Part shown: positions 26,923 to 35,564 of the stretch, in pieces
How the letters are laid out: every line of letters begins with the position of its first letter
How positions within the stretch are numbered: the stretch's first letter is position 1
Assembly (NCBI RefSeq): GCF_023155095.1
Contig: NZ_JAKNDA010000001.1
Location: 310,001-374,000, forward strand
Source: Idiomarina aminovorans
GTDB taxonomy: Bacteria > Pseudomonadota > Gammaproteobacteria > Enterobacterales > Alteromonadaceae
Reading direction: 5' to 3'
DNA: 64,000 bases
Made by a program: the position numbers and the translations under genes
Notes under the pieces: model-generated
Told to the model about the DNA's origin: nothing
What the model saw: only the letters and a program-made list of their open reading frames with translations
Database searches by the model: none

Positions 26923-28351
26923 GTTCGCATTAGAAACCAGCACCGGCATCACTATTATCATTCTGTTCGGAGTGTTCTGGGTTGCCTTTGGTTATTGGCT
27001 GGGACGAAAAAACCGCACCCACGAAGATTTTGCTTTAGCAGGGCGGAATGTTGGCTTTGCTTTTGCTGCCGCAACGGCTATGGCAACCTGGGTAACCAGC
27101 AACACCACGTTGGTTGCACCTCAACTGACCTATCAGTTTGGTATATGGGGCATGATAGGTTACTCCTTTGCCGCTTTAGGGCTTATTTTATTTGCGCCAA
27201 TGGCCAAACGTATTAAGGAGTTGCTACCGAACGGATACACCTCAGGGGACTTCGTTCGTTTGCGTTATGGTAACTTAGCCTGGCTGGTCTTTGTTGTTAT
27301 TTCTGTGGTGTATGCGTTTGGCTGGTTAATCAGCCTGGGCATGGCTGGCGGCATTTTGCTGGAATCACTGAGCGGTCTTGATTACCACATTGGCATGACA
27401 ACCATATTGGTCATTTGTGTTGGTTATACTTTATTCGGCGGGATGCGGGCCGTTATCGCCACCGACTTTATTCAGGCGTTGATTATTATTGTCGGGGTCA
27501 GTTTTATCGCTTACTGGCTGATTGATAATGTAGGCTTAGACAGCATTCACAGCAACTTAACCGCTGAGCACCCACAGTTACTGGATCTTTTGTTTCCTGC
27601 AGCTGTCATGTTTTTGTTTAATAATATTTTCTTTGGGCTTGGCGAAATATTCCATTCCAATGTCTGGTGGTCACGGGCGTTGTCTTTTAAAAAGGACGTG
27701 GCTTACAAAGCTTACTTAACCGGAGGTTTATTGTGGCTGCCTATTCCTATAGTGACAGGTTTTATTGCTTTGGCTGCGCCACAACTGGGAATTTTCCCGC
27801 CAAGCCCGGATATGATAGGACCTACTGTGGCCGCTGCGGTACTCGGTAAAGTGGGGGCTATCATTGTTTTTGTTGTCATTTTTTCGGCATTGGCTTCCAG
27901 TCTGGACTCATTGCTTGCGGCGACTTCTGACTTAGTCACACAAGATATTTTTCATAAGAAATTAAAACCAAACGCCAGCGACAAAACGTTAATGCGCTTT
28001 AATCGTAGCTGTATTCTCGGCTTAGGCATAATGACCTGGCTCTTGTGCTTACCGCGTATTGCTACGTTAGGGGCTTTGCTAAACTTTGCCGGTGCTTTCG
28101 TTGCCAGTACTATTTGGCCGATACTGTTGGGACTTTACCAGCGTCGTCTGACCGGTGGTTATGCTGCTTTTGCTATGGCGCTCGGAACGTTATCGGGTAT
28201 GCTGGGTTACTTTGCTGTCGGGTTTTATGTCGCAGCATTGGTATCGTGCGCTATTTCCGGGCTTATCTGCTTAGTGGGTATTATTCGCAGTGACAAACAG
28301 TTTGACTGGGACCAGTTAAATGAAAAGGAGCAGGTAGATGCTAATCAATGA
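26915..28351 (+). CDS. Sodium:solute symporter (SSS family)
   Basis: A 478-residue inner-membrane transporter with about 13 helices. SSS features include the N-terminal YWLGRKNRTHEDFALAGRN segment, a GxxxAATAMATW helix 2, the GGMRAVIATDFIQALIII signature and the sodium-site-like ALASSLDSLLAATSDLVTQD segment in helix 8. The family covers sugars, amino acids, monocarboxylates and nucleobases; the substrate here is not predictable. It overlaps the FN3-like gene upstream and the 40-residue membrane protein gene downstream, so the three are tightly coupled. Confidence 0.9.
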   Translation: MTEFALETSTGITIIILFGVFWVAFGYWLGRKNRTHEDFALAGRNVGFAFAAATAMATWVTSNTTLVAPQLTYQFGIWGMIGYSFAALGLILFAPMAKRIKELLPNGYTSGDFVRLRYGNLAWLVFVVISVVYAFGWLISLGMAGGILLESLSGLDYHIGMTTILVICVGYTLFGGMRAVIATDFIQALIIIVGVSFIAYWLIDNVGLDSIHSNLTAEHPQLLDLLFPAAVMFLFNNIFFGLGEIFHSNVWWSRALSFKKDVAYKAYLTGGLLWLPIPIVTGFIALAAPQLGIFPPSPDMIGPTVAAAVLGKVGAIIVFVVIFSALASSLDSLLAATSDLVTQDIFHKKLKPNASDKTLMRFNRSCILGLGIMTWLLCLPRIATLGALLNFAGAFVASTIWPILLGLYQRRLTGGYAAFAMALGTLSGMLGYFAVGFYVAALVSCAISGLICLVGIIRSDKQFDWDQLNEKEQVDANQ

Positions 28352-28460
28352 GCTGGCGTTTGAGTGGTTGATTTTTCTGGCATTGCTAATGACTGGTGTG
28401 GCTCCGATATTATTACTGGGGCTTTTCATTAAAGATTTTATTTCTAAAACCATATGGTAA
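28338..28460 (+). CDS. 40-residue membrane protein of the symporter operon
   Basis: The ATG (28338) overlaps the last 14 bases of the symporter gene and has a perfect AAGGAG eight bases upstream, strong evidence that it is translated. The peptide is MLINELAFEWLIF followed by a long hydrophobic helix (to about residue 32) and a short tail ending KTIW. It is probably a single-span subunit that stabilises or regulates the symporter, like the small accessory proteins known beside other SSS transporters; this is inference from position. The carbamoyltransferase ATG follows 4 bases after its stop. Confidence 0.75.
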   Translation: MLINELAFEWLIFLALLMTGVAPILLLGLFIKDFISKTIW

Positions 28461-28464
28461 TTGT

Positions 28465-29532
28465 ATGACTATAAAGGATGTTTCCTTTGAGCGAGACTGG
28501 CCCGATGTGTGTGGTGACGCTCACCCAAAGGCGTTATTAAAAGCAATTCAGGAAGATGGTGATTACCTGCTGAAACTGTCGAATCAGCATGTGGTATCGG
28601 CTGACCAATTTTCGCAACTGGGTATGTTGCAGTTGTTCCGGCTGGCGGCAAAGTATGAGGCTAACCCTCGTCGATTTAGTACGTCGTTACAAGGTAAGAT
28701 CCTAATCAGCGCATTTTATGAACCAAGTACCCGTACGCGCTTGTCATTTGAGAGCGCATGGCACCGGCTGGGCGGGGACATTATGTCAATTACGGACCGT
28801 TCCAGCACCGGCATTGCAAAAGGTGAGCGTTTGTCTGATGTTGCTGAAATGTTTAACAACTATGGCGACTGCGTGGTGCTGCGCGACAATAACGAAACGT
28901 CATTAGAGGAAATGATCGATTCGTTGCGTATTCCTATTATCAATGCGGGCAATGGCTCGGACGAGCATCCGACGCAGGCACTTTCGGATATGTATGCGCT
29001 TTTTAAATGGCGCCCGGATTTGGTGACTGATGAGGCAGAAAAAGCACCCATAAAAATTGGGATTATTGGGGTGCCGGATAAAATGCGTACGGTTCGTAGC
29101 TTTATTAAATGTCTGGTTAAGTTTCCTAAAGCCATTGATGAAATTGTTATTATCCACGATGAAGAGTCGTCTACTCAATTGTTCGGAGATAAGCAAAGAG
29201 AGCAGATTGAACAGACCGGAATTAGAATTCGTACCACTCGGGATTTAGAGCAGGTATTACCAGAGCTTGATGTGGTTTATATCAATGCCATTTCATGGGA
29301 AGGTGATACCTTTAGTACTTACGGTAGTGAGTTTCACTTAACGACGCAGTCACCGCTAAAAGACAGCGCCATTATTTTACACCCATTAGCACGCGGTCGG
29401 GAACTATCGACCGATCTCGACCCCACGCCTCATAACTGGTATTTCAGCCAGGCCCGGGGAGCGGTGTTTTTACGGATGGCGCTGCTGACCTGTATGGTGC
29501 AGCGAGCTGAACGCGTCATTGATGTCGTCTGA
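28465..29532 (+). CDS. Aspartate carbamoyltransferase paralogue, substrate unknown
   Basis: A 355-residue protein of the ATCase/OTCase family (canonical PyrB is about 310). The carbamoyl-phosphate site is complete: STRTR (88-92), Lys119 in AKGERLSD, Arg140 in VVLRD, and HPTQ (168-171). Arg208 (MRTV) matches ATCase Arg167. The segment that should carry the aspartate-binding RxQ (ATCase Arg229/Gln231) instead reads YINAISWEGD (272-281), which also lacks the OTCase SMG motif. HPLARG replaces HPLPR. It should carbamoylate an amine other than aspartate. An open frame extends to 28396, but the ATG at 28465 fits the family. Confidence 0.85.
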   Translation: MTIKDVSFERDWPDVCGDAHPKALLKAIQEDGDYLLKLSNQHVVSADQFSQLGMLQLFRLAAKYEANPRRFSTSLQGKILISAFYEPSTRTRLSFESAWHRLGGDIMSITDRSSTGIAKGERLSDVAEMFNNYGDCVVLRDNNETSLEEMIDSLRIPIINAGNGSDEHPTQALSDMYALFKWRPDLVTDEAEKAPIKIGIIGVPDKMRTVRSFIKCLVKFPKAIDEIVIIHDEESSTQLFGDKQREQIEQTGIRIRTTRDLEQVLPELDVVYINAISWEGDTFSTYGSEFHLTTQSPLKDSAIILHPLARGRELSTDLDPTPHNWYFSQARGAVFLRMALLTCMVQRAERVIDVV

Positions 29533-29550
29533 TACGAGGAAAAGCAAAGA

Positions 29551-31566
29551 ATGTGCGGAATTGCTGGCGTTTTTCATCATCAAACGGAACGAGCGATTGA
29601 CCCCCAGACCTTAGTGAATATGGCTGCGATAATGCATCATCGTGGTCCCGATGGGTTTGGTTATGAAGTACAAGAAGATTATGGGGTGGGGTTTAGTCAC
29701 GCCCGTTTATCCATTATCGACCTGGACGAAAAGCGGGGTCGGCAACCGTTTTTGTCAACTGATAAGCGATTGATGCTGACCCATAATGGTGAATTCTACG
29801 ATTTTAAACGTATTCGTGCGGATTTAACCGCCCGCGGTGCACGATTTAACAGTAAAAGTGACTCAGAGATTGTGTTGCATTTGTTTGAGCGTTTCGGGTT
29901 AGAGGACACTCTAAAAGAGTTACGTGGTGAGTTTGCTTTTGGCTTGTTCGATGCCAAAGACGAAAGTCTGTACTTAGTGCGTGACCGCTTTGGCGTTAAA
30001 CCTCTCTATTGGACCGAGACAGAGCATGGCGTGGTATTTGGCTCTGAACTGAAAGTGTTGTTTGCTCACCCGGAAGTTAAGCGTGAGTTTTCCGCTGAAG
30101 GATTGTATCACCAGCTGATTCAGGTGATGGTTCCCGGTTCTACGGCTTTTGAGGGAATTAATCAGGTTCAGCCGGGGTATGTGGTTAAGCTGCAACGTAA
30201 AAACGGCAAAGTGGTTGCGACAGAACACAAATACTGGGACGTGGACTTCCCACCAGAGGAGAGTTATCCCGGTGCTGATGTTGATGAAGAAGAGTATATA
30301 GAAGGTGTTCGCTCAAAGTTACTGGAAGCGGTTCAGCACCGCATGACAGCCGATGTGCCTGTGGGTTGCTATTTGTCGGGTGGGATCGATTCCTGTGCAA
30401 TTCTGGGTCTGGCGTCAGCGTCAACTCAAACGTCGGTTAAAGCCTTTACCATAGGATTTGATTCAGCAGACTATGATGAGACACCGATAGCGCAGGAAAT
30501 GGCGGAAGCGACTCATGCTGACCACCATATTATGCGTCTTAAAGCCGATGATCTTTATGATCACTTCGTGAAAACGTTGTGGCACACCGAGCGAACCATT
30601 TATAACACTCTGGGTGTTGCTAAATATCTTATGAGTAAAGAGGTACACGAAGCGGGTTATAAAGTGGTGATGACAGGCGAGGGCTCAGATGAGCTTTTTG
30701 CCGGTTACCCAGCTTTTCGTCAGGATATGTTTTTGCATGGGCTCGATCATTTACCGGAAGTTGAGCGGGTAGAGTGGCAGGAATTATTAGAAAAAAATAA
30801 TAAGCTCTTTAAAGGCGCCATGTTGGCTCGCGAAGAATTTGTCAGCGATGCTTTCAACCAAAAAATGGGCTTTACTCCCAGTTGCGTGCAGCCTTGGTTG
30901 TCCTGTTCATCCGTTGCCTTACCGCTAATGTCAGAGGAAAAGCGCCAGCAAGTTGAGGGTTATGAGCCCAGCAAGGCAATAGCGGATACATTAGACGAGA
31001 ACATGCTCGATGGTCGCCATCCGCTCGACAGAGCCCAGTATGTCTGGATAAAAACCATGCTGGAAGGGCAAATTCTGACCTGGGGTGGCGACCGGGTTGA
31101 TATGGCTAATTCAATGGAAGCGCGTCCGGCATTTCTCGATCATCATTTAGCGGAATACGCTTTTTCGGTGCCGCCGCATTTGCGTATTAAGGGTAATAAA
31201 GAGAAGTATGTGTTGCGCGAAGCAATGAAAGGCCTGCTGCCGGAAACGCTGTACAAGCGTGAAAAGTTTGCTTTTATGGCGCCGCCGGCACATACCGATC
31301 CTGAAAAATGGAAAGCGGTAGAAAAGCTGGCTCATCAGTTCTTAAATGAGGATTTTGTGAAGTCAGCTGGGTTACTTGACTACGACGAAGTGGTAAGAAC
31401 TTTTGAACGTCATCAGGACGATAACGTTCCTAAAGAAGAGCGTGTGCAGCTCGATGCGGTGATTAACCACATGCTGGGCGTTCAGGTACTGTATCATCAC
31501 TTTGTGGCAACTGATGTACCTAAACAAGCCCGGCAACGTGCCAGCGAACTGGGCTGGACGGTTTAA
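29551..31566 (+). CDS. AsnB-type glutamine-dependent amidotransferase
   Basis: A 671-residue class II amidotransferase with a synthetase domain. Cys2 is the nucleophile (MCGIAGVF), with the RGPDGFG, HNGEFYDF and SKSDSE glutaminase residues. The ATP-pyrophosphatase P-loop is SGGIDS (276-281), followed by TGEGSDELFAGY (375-386). It is about 115 residues longer than E. coli AsnB, like the long AsnB group used in pathways other than bulk asparagine synthesis. It lies 18 bases after the carbamoyltransferase paralogue. Annotation as asparagine synthetase would be the default; the context suggests it amidates the product or precursor of that pathway. Confidence 0.88.
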   Translation: MCGIAGVFHHQTERAIDPQTLVNMAAIMHHRGPDGFGYEVQEDYGVGFSHARLSIIDLDEKRGRQPFLSTDKRLMLTHNGEFYDFKRIRADLTARGARFNSKSDSEIVLHLFERFGLEDTLKELRGEFAFGLFDAKDESLYLVRDRFGVKPLYWTETEHGVVFGSELKVLFAHPEVKREFSAEGLYHQLIQVMVPGSTAFEGINQVQPGYVVKLQRKNGKVVATEHKYWDVDFPPEESYPGADVDEEEYIEGVRSKLLEAVQHRMTADVPVGCYLSGGIDSCAILGLASASTQTSVKAFTIGFDSADYDETPIAQEMAEATHADHHIMRLKADDLYDHFVKTLWHTERTIYNTLGVAKYLMSKEVHEAGYKVVMTGEGSDELFAGYPAFRQDMFLHGLDHLPEVERVEWQELLEKNNKLFKGAMLAREEFVSDAFNQKMGFTPSCVQPWLSCSSVALPLMSEEKRQQVEGYEPSKAIADTLDENMLDGRHPLDRAQYVWIKTMLEGQILTWGGDRVDMANSMEARPAFLDHHLAEYAFSVPPHLRIKGNKEKYVLREAMKGLLPETLYKREKFAFMAPPAHTDPEKWKAVEKLAHQFLNEDFVKSAGLLDYDEVVRTFERHQDDNVPKEERVQLDAVINHMLGVQVLYHHFVATDVPKQARQRASELGWTV

Positions 31567-31569
31567 TTT

Positions 31570-32682
31570 TTACTTCTCGGTGACTGCATCAATGTAGTCA
31601 CCGTAACCTTCTTCTTCCATCTTTTCTAAAGGAATAAAACGCATTGCGGCTGAGTTCATACAATACCTTAAGCCAGTTGGTCTGGGGCCATCTTTAAAAA
31701 CATGACCCACGTGAGAATCTGCCTGGCGACTGCGAATATCTGTACGCGTGTAAAACCAGCTATTGTCTTCTTTTTCAACAACCGCGTCAGGTGTTATTGG
31801 TTTGGTAAAACTTGGCCAGCCAGTACCCGATTCATATTTGTCCGCTGAAGAAAAAAGTGGCTCGCCGCTGACAATATCTATATAAATACCAGCGCGTTCG
31901 TTGTCCCAATATGGGTTATCAAACGCCGGTTCTGTCGCGTCTTCCTGAGTGACGGCATACTGAATGTCAGTTAAGCGTTCTTTTAATTCACTTTTACTGG
32001 GTTTCGTGTACGTGTTTTTGTCACTTTTTCCTGATGGGTTCTCGTTAGTAAATTGCTGGTAATCAACGTCAGAAGTATCGCCCCAGTGTTTCTCCACAAA
32101 GTCATATCGCCCCGAATTATAGGTGTAGATACGATAACGAACAGGGTTTTTATCGTAATAATTCTGGTGATACTTTTCAGCGTTATAAAAGCTTCTAAAG
32201 GGAGTTATTTCAATAACTACGGGGTCAGAAAAAGGCCCGTTTTTATCCAGCCATTCACGCGATTCCATAGCAATGCGTTTTTGCTGTTCATTATGATAAA
32301 AAATAGCGGGGCGGTATTGCTGCCCACGATCGACAAACTGCCCCTGATTGTCTGTTGGATCACTGATACGCCACAGTTTTTGAAGCAAGGCAGCATAGCT
32401 GACAATATCCGGATTATAGTAAACTTGCGCAGCTTCAGTGTGTCCGGTTTGACCGCCGGCAACTTGTTCATAAGTCGGATTGGTTTCTTTGCCGCCACTG
32501 TAACCAGAGACAACTTCACGAACCCCCGGCATTTTCTCAAAAGCCTCTTCTACGCACCAAAAGCAGCCACCCGCTAAAGTGGCAACTTTCTCATTTTTTT
32601 GCTTTGTTGGCTCATTATTCTGTGCCATGCTGATACCAGATACTAACAAACTGGTAACAATAATTATCAGGCGAATTGACAT
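31570..32682 (-). CDS. msrAB: Exported MsrA-MsrB methionine sulfoxide reductase fusion
   Basis: A 370-residue protein with a signal peptide (about 1-20), an MsrA domain ([12 protein letters not shown], about 38-49; repairs the S-sulfoxide) and an MsrB domain (from about 215; repairs the R-sulfoxide) with catalytic [11 protein letters not shown]. In MsrB, neither CxxC zinc motif is seen, and the usual resolving Cys of SGCGWPSF is Thr (SGTGWPSF), so regeneration must use another thiol or a direct reductant. It should repair oxidised periplasmic proteins. Its end is 3 bases from the convergent asnB-like gene. Confidence 0.95.
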   Translation of the reverse strand: MSIRLIIIVTSLLVSGISMAQNNEPTKQKNEKVATLAGGCFWCVEEAFEKMPGVREVVSGYSGGKETNPTYEQVAGGQTGHTEAAQVYYNPDIVSYAALLQKLWRISDPTDNQGQFVDRGQQYRPAIFYHNEQQKRIAMESREWLDKNGPFSDPVVIEITPFRSFYNAEKYHQNYYDKNPVRYRIYTYNSGRYDFVEKHWGDTSDVDYQQFTNENPSGKSDKNTYTKPSKSELKERLTDIQYAVTQEDATEPAFDNPYWDNERAGIYIDIVSGEPLFSSADKYESGTGWPSFTKPITPDAVVEKEDNSWFYTRTDIRSRQADSHVGHVFKDGPRPTGLRYCMNSAAMRFIPLEKMEEEGYGDYIDAVTEK

Positions 32683-32727
32683 AGTATTCTCTAACCAAAG
32701 GTGTTATCTAGTTATAGACCGTTTAAT

Positions 32728-33777
32728 ATGAAAAAGATTACTTGGGTAGCTTTTATTTTTGGCCTTAACTGCCAATCTGTCGCTGCATTGCAGCAGTCAG
32801 ACGAGAAAGATGACATGTGGCTGGACAGTTTTCGTAGCGGACTAGGAACCTCGGTTGAGGTAACAGCTCGCTGGGTTGACGGTCTGTTTGGAGAAACAGG
32901 TATCGGTCATTATGAGCGTTCTTACGGACGGCTCTCGGTTGCACCTCAATGGGATCAATATGATGGCTTTGAAGTGAAATCTCGCTTTAGAGCGCGTGTT
33001 GCCTTACCCAAACTAAAGAAAAATTTTTCAGCCTTTATTGGTCGGGTCGATGAAAACGAATTTTTGGATAATGATTCAGCGGGCCGGCCCTCGGTTATTC
33101 GTTCGCCGGAATCGGATGAAGAATGGTTAGTTGGACTGGGCTTTGATCCGGAAATTAATGAAGGCCATCGTATTTCATACAGTATTGGCATTCGCGGTGG
33201 TTTGCGTTTTGATACCTACGCCCGGGCGCGCTACATGACCGGTTTTGTTTTTTCGGAAGACCAACAAGTCCGTACTCAATCCTCTGCGTTCTGGCGCGAC
33301 AGTGATGGCTTTGGTGTTGCTCAGCGTATTGATTATGAAACGACGCTAATGGAAAGCTGGTTGCTGAGGTGGGCTTCAATCGGAACCTTCGCTGAAGAGA
33401 CTGATGGTGTTCGCTGGAGCAGCAGCGCCCGTTTATATCACCTATACAGTGAAGAAAAAGCCTGGGCTGCGGAAACCTGGATAGAAGGCAATACCGATCA
33501 CGAGGTACCGGTTCAGGATTACGGCGTACGTTTGCTGAACCGTCAGCGTTATTTGCGGGATTGGTTTTTTGTTGAAAGTTGGGTGGGTTACCACTGGCCA
33601 CGCGGTCATTTAGCAGAGCAACGTAGTGGCCAGTGGTTAGTGGGGATTGAATTTGAAGTTCATTTCGGAACCGATAATGCTTACATGCCCGAAGCGGAAA
33701 AGCGCAAATCCAGCACCAGAGGATCATGGTCTGACGAGCGAAATGGCCCCTCGGAAAAATACGTGTCATTACGGTAG
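32728..33777 (+). CDS. Predicted outer-membrane beta-barrel protein
   Basis: The ATG at 32728 starts a signal peptide (MKKITWVAFIFGLNCQSVAA); the frame is open back to a GTG at 32701. The 349-residue product is rich in alternating aromatic/polar strands (for example EVKSRFRARVALP, RISYSIGIRGGLRF, RWSSSARLYHLYS, GQWLVGIEFEVHF), as in an outer-membrane barrel. The last strand ends near residue 312, and the remaining charged tail, rich in Ser, Lys and Arg, is unusual. That tail is encoded antisense to the nuclease gene (97-base overlap). I cannot name the family. Confidence 0.75.
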   Translation: MKKITWVAFIFGLNCQSVAALQQSDEKDDMWLDSFRSGLGTSVEVTARWVDGLFGETGIGHYERSYGRLSVAPQWDQYDGFEVKSRFRARVALPKLKKNFSAFIGRVDENEFLDNDSAGRPSVIRSPESDEEWLVGLGFDPEINEGHRISYSIGIRGGLRFDTYARARYMTGFVFSEDQQVRTQSSAFWRDSDGFGVAQRIDYETTLMESWLLRWASIGTFAEETDGVRWSSSARLYHLYSEEKAWAAETWIEGNTDHEVPVQDYGVRLLNRQRYLRDWFFVESWVGYHWPRGHLAEQRSGQWLVGIEFEVHFGTDNAYMPEAEKRKSSTRGSWSDERNGPSEKYVSLR

Positions 33778-35450
33778 TCGTAAACCCAGGGTTCGTCTGC
33801 ATTAAACGGTAAATGATAGACTTTTTTAATCTTATCTTTAAGCGAGTCAGCTACAAAAACATGGTCTAAAGCACCCGCCTGACTATCGTACACATAGGAA
33901 TAATCCGTTGCATTGGAAGGGTTATAAAAACCATTTTCAGTGAAGTAACGAATAGGATCTTCATGGTAGTAGGCGTTAAAGTCGCCTAAAAGAACAGGGT
34001 TGACCAAAGTTTCATTTTGAATCCACTGCGTTAGCTGCTCCGAAGATTTTAGCCGTAAGTCGTTCCAACACGCCTGACCATCATTTTTATTACTGTTCGG
34101 GCTTTCAGAGTCCTCAGGGCAACTGCCTTTCGATTTAAAGTGATTAACGATAACGCTGAATTCAGTGTCACTGTTTTGGTCGATAAAGCTTTGTGCCAAA
34201 GGCGGGCGACTTCCCCAGGAAAAGGGCCCCTGACGAGTAAAGATTGCGTGAGAACTCGGTTTAACGCGTTCTGGCTGGTAAATAATACCCACCGTAATTT
34301 GATCGGTCCCAATTTTTTGCGCATGGGGCTCAGCTATTTCATAATCTTTACCTGACACTATTTCTAGTGCGTTAACCAGTTGTGTAATCGCACTGTTTTT
34401 AGCGAAACCATCATTTTCAAGCTCCATCAGCCCGATAATATCAGCATCCATAGTGGTCAGTGCAGCTACAATTTTTTGCAGTTGGTGTTGCATTTGTGCT
34501 GGGTTGTCAGCGCCTCTGGGTGTGGGGAAACCCTGGCCGGCACCGTTACCATTAAAGAAATTCAAGACATTAAAGCTGGCAATACGGACAACGTCGCTGG
34601 ACTTTTCTGCCAGCTGAGGTTGCTGTGATACGGTTTTTAATACTAAGTCTTCGGTTGGCTGAATTCTGTAGCCGTGATTAAACTGGCTGATAATGCCGCT
34701 GAAGCTGCTTATTTTAGAACCTGAGCGTAAGCTATTTTGTTCACCATGCTGGAGGGAGGCAAAAGGCAAAGGGCTGGGTTCAATAACATGGCTGTTGTCA
34801 TCAACCTGAAGTCGGTTCAGTTCATTTTCTTTTGCCTGGCGTTGGGCATCTTTACCGGGCATAACAATTTGTGTCGGCGTCCATAGTCGGCCTGAAGAGA
34901 TATCAAAAAAGCCGTAACGAGGGTAGTTGTAATGTCCTGATACCGTCAGTTCTTTACCTTTCGTTGCGGACAGCTGGACAGGCATTCCTTCCAGAGCCTC
35001 AAGCTCTTTAAGTGAGTTTACGGGTAGCTGTAAAGCTGTTAACGAAGGAATGGTCGTGCTTTTACCACAGGTGGTTATATTGGATACATTCACCAAAGAG
35101 GTTAACCGTGAGCGCTCTTCCACTTTGCCGGAAACTCTTACCGTATCACCGGCAGTAACCGTGGAATGGTGCTCATCAGTGGCAACAAATAACCCTTCTG
35201 AAGTGGCTGGATTTTCATCCATATCATTAGCAAAACTGTGAATAAAAAAACCGCTCAGTTCATTAGTGTGTTGCCAGGAGGCGGTGACGATACCGCGGAT
35301 GCTAACTTCTTCACCGACCCTTTCGGAACGTTCAGTTTCTCCCTGAATGCTGGCAATAGAAGTCATATCGCTGTCATTATCACAGGTACTTGCAACGGCT
35401 GTTCCTGACAAAAAAAGAGCGGGTAACAAGTTAAGTAGTTGTTTATTCAT
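33681..35450 (-). CDS. Secreted endonuclease, ExeM/NucH type
   Basis: A 589-residue exported protein with a signal peptide (MNKQLLNLLPALFLSGTAVAS). The N-terminal half has OB-like domains typical of ExeM (GEEVSIRGIVTASWQ, GDTVRVSGKVEE). The C-terminal endonuclease/exonuclease/phosphatase domain has RIASFNVLNFF, IIGLMELENDG, VNHFKSKGS, LLGDFNAY and the catalytic SDHDP. It should degrade extracellular DNA, for nutrition or biofilm release. It is shorter than typical ExeM proteins: no N-terminal LTD domain and no C-terminal sorting tag are seen. The SDHDP motif lies inside the overlap with the barrel gene. Confidence 0.88.
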   Translation of the reverse strand: MNKQLLNLLPALFLSGTAVASTCDNDSDMTSIASIQGETERSERVGEEVSIRGIVTASWQHTNELSGFFIHSFANDMDENPATSEGLFVATDEHHSTVTAGDTVRVSGKVEERSRLTSLVNVSNITTCGKSTTIPSLTALQLPVNSLKELEALEGMPVQLSATKGKELTVSGHYNYPRYGFFDISSGRLWTPTQIVMPGKDAQRQAKENELNRLQVDDNSHVIEPSPLPFASLQHGEQNSLRSGSKISSFSGIISQFNHGYRIQPTEDLVLKTVSQQPQLAEKSSDVVRIASFNVLNFFNGNGAGQGFPTPRGADNPAQMQHQLQKIVAALTTMDADIIGLMELENDGFAKNSAITQLVNALEIVSGKDYEIAEPHAQKIGTDQITVGIIYQPERVKPSSHAIFTRQGPFSWGSRPPLAQSFIDQNSDTEFSVIVNHFKSKGSCPEDSESPNSNKNDGQACWNDLRLKSSEQLTQWIQNETLVNPVLLGDFNAYYHEDPIRYFTENGFYNPSNATDYSYVYDSQAGALDHVFVADSLKDKIKKVYHLPFNADEPWVYDYRNDTYFSEGPFRSSDHDPLVLDLRFSASGM

Positions 35451-35564
35451 AGTAGTGATCCAGGTTGTCGTAGCTTCCTACTGGGAACGAGTGCCGCGTC
35501 CGGGCGTTCCGCATCCATTATGTGGGTAATTTTTTGATTTTTTCCATCGTTGTCCCGAAGCCTG

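Noticed and set aside
32053-32577. A 174-codon plus-strand frame antisense to msrAB
   Set aside because: Lies wholly within the MsrA/linker coding region on the other strand; the sequence is low quality and matches nothing.
33155-33802. A 215-codon minus-strand frame across the barrel gene
   Set aside because: It is the reverse shadow of the barrel gene; composition is atypical and the start lies inside the nuclease end.
35484-35510. GGAACG/CGTTCC inverted repeat between csiV and the nuclease gene
   Set aside because: The 15-base loop and the lack of a T-run make a terminator unlikely; probably chance.
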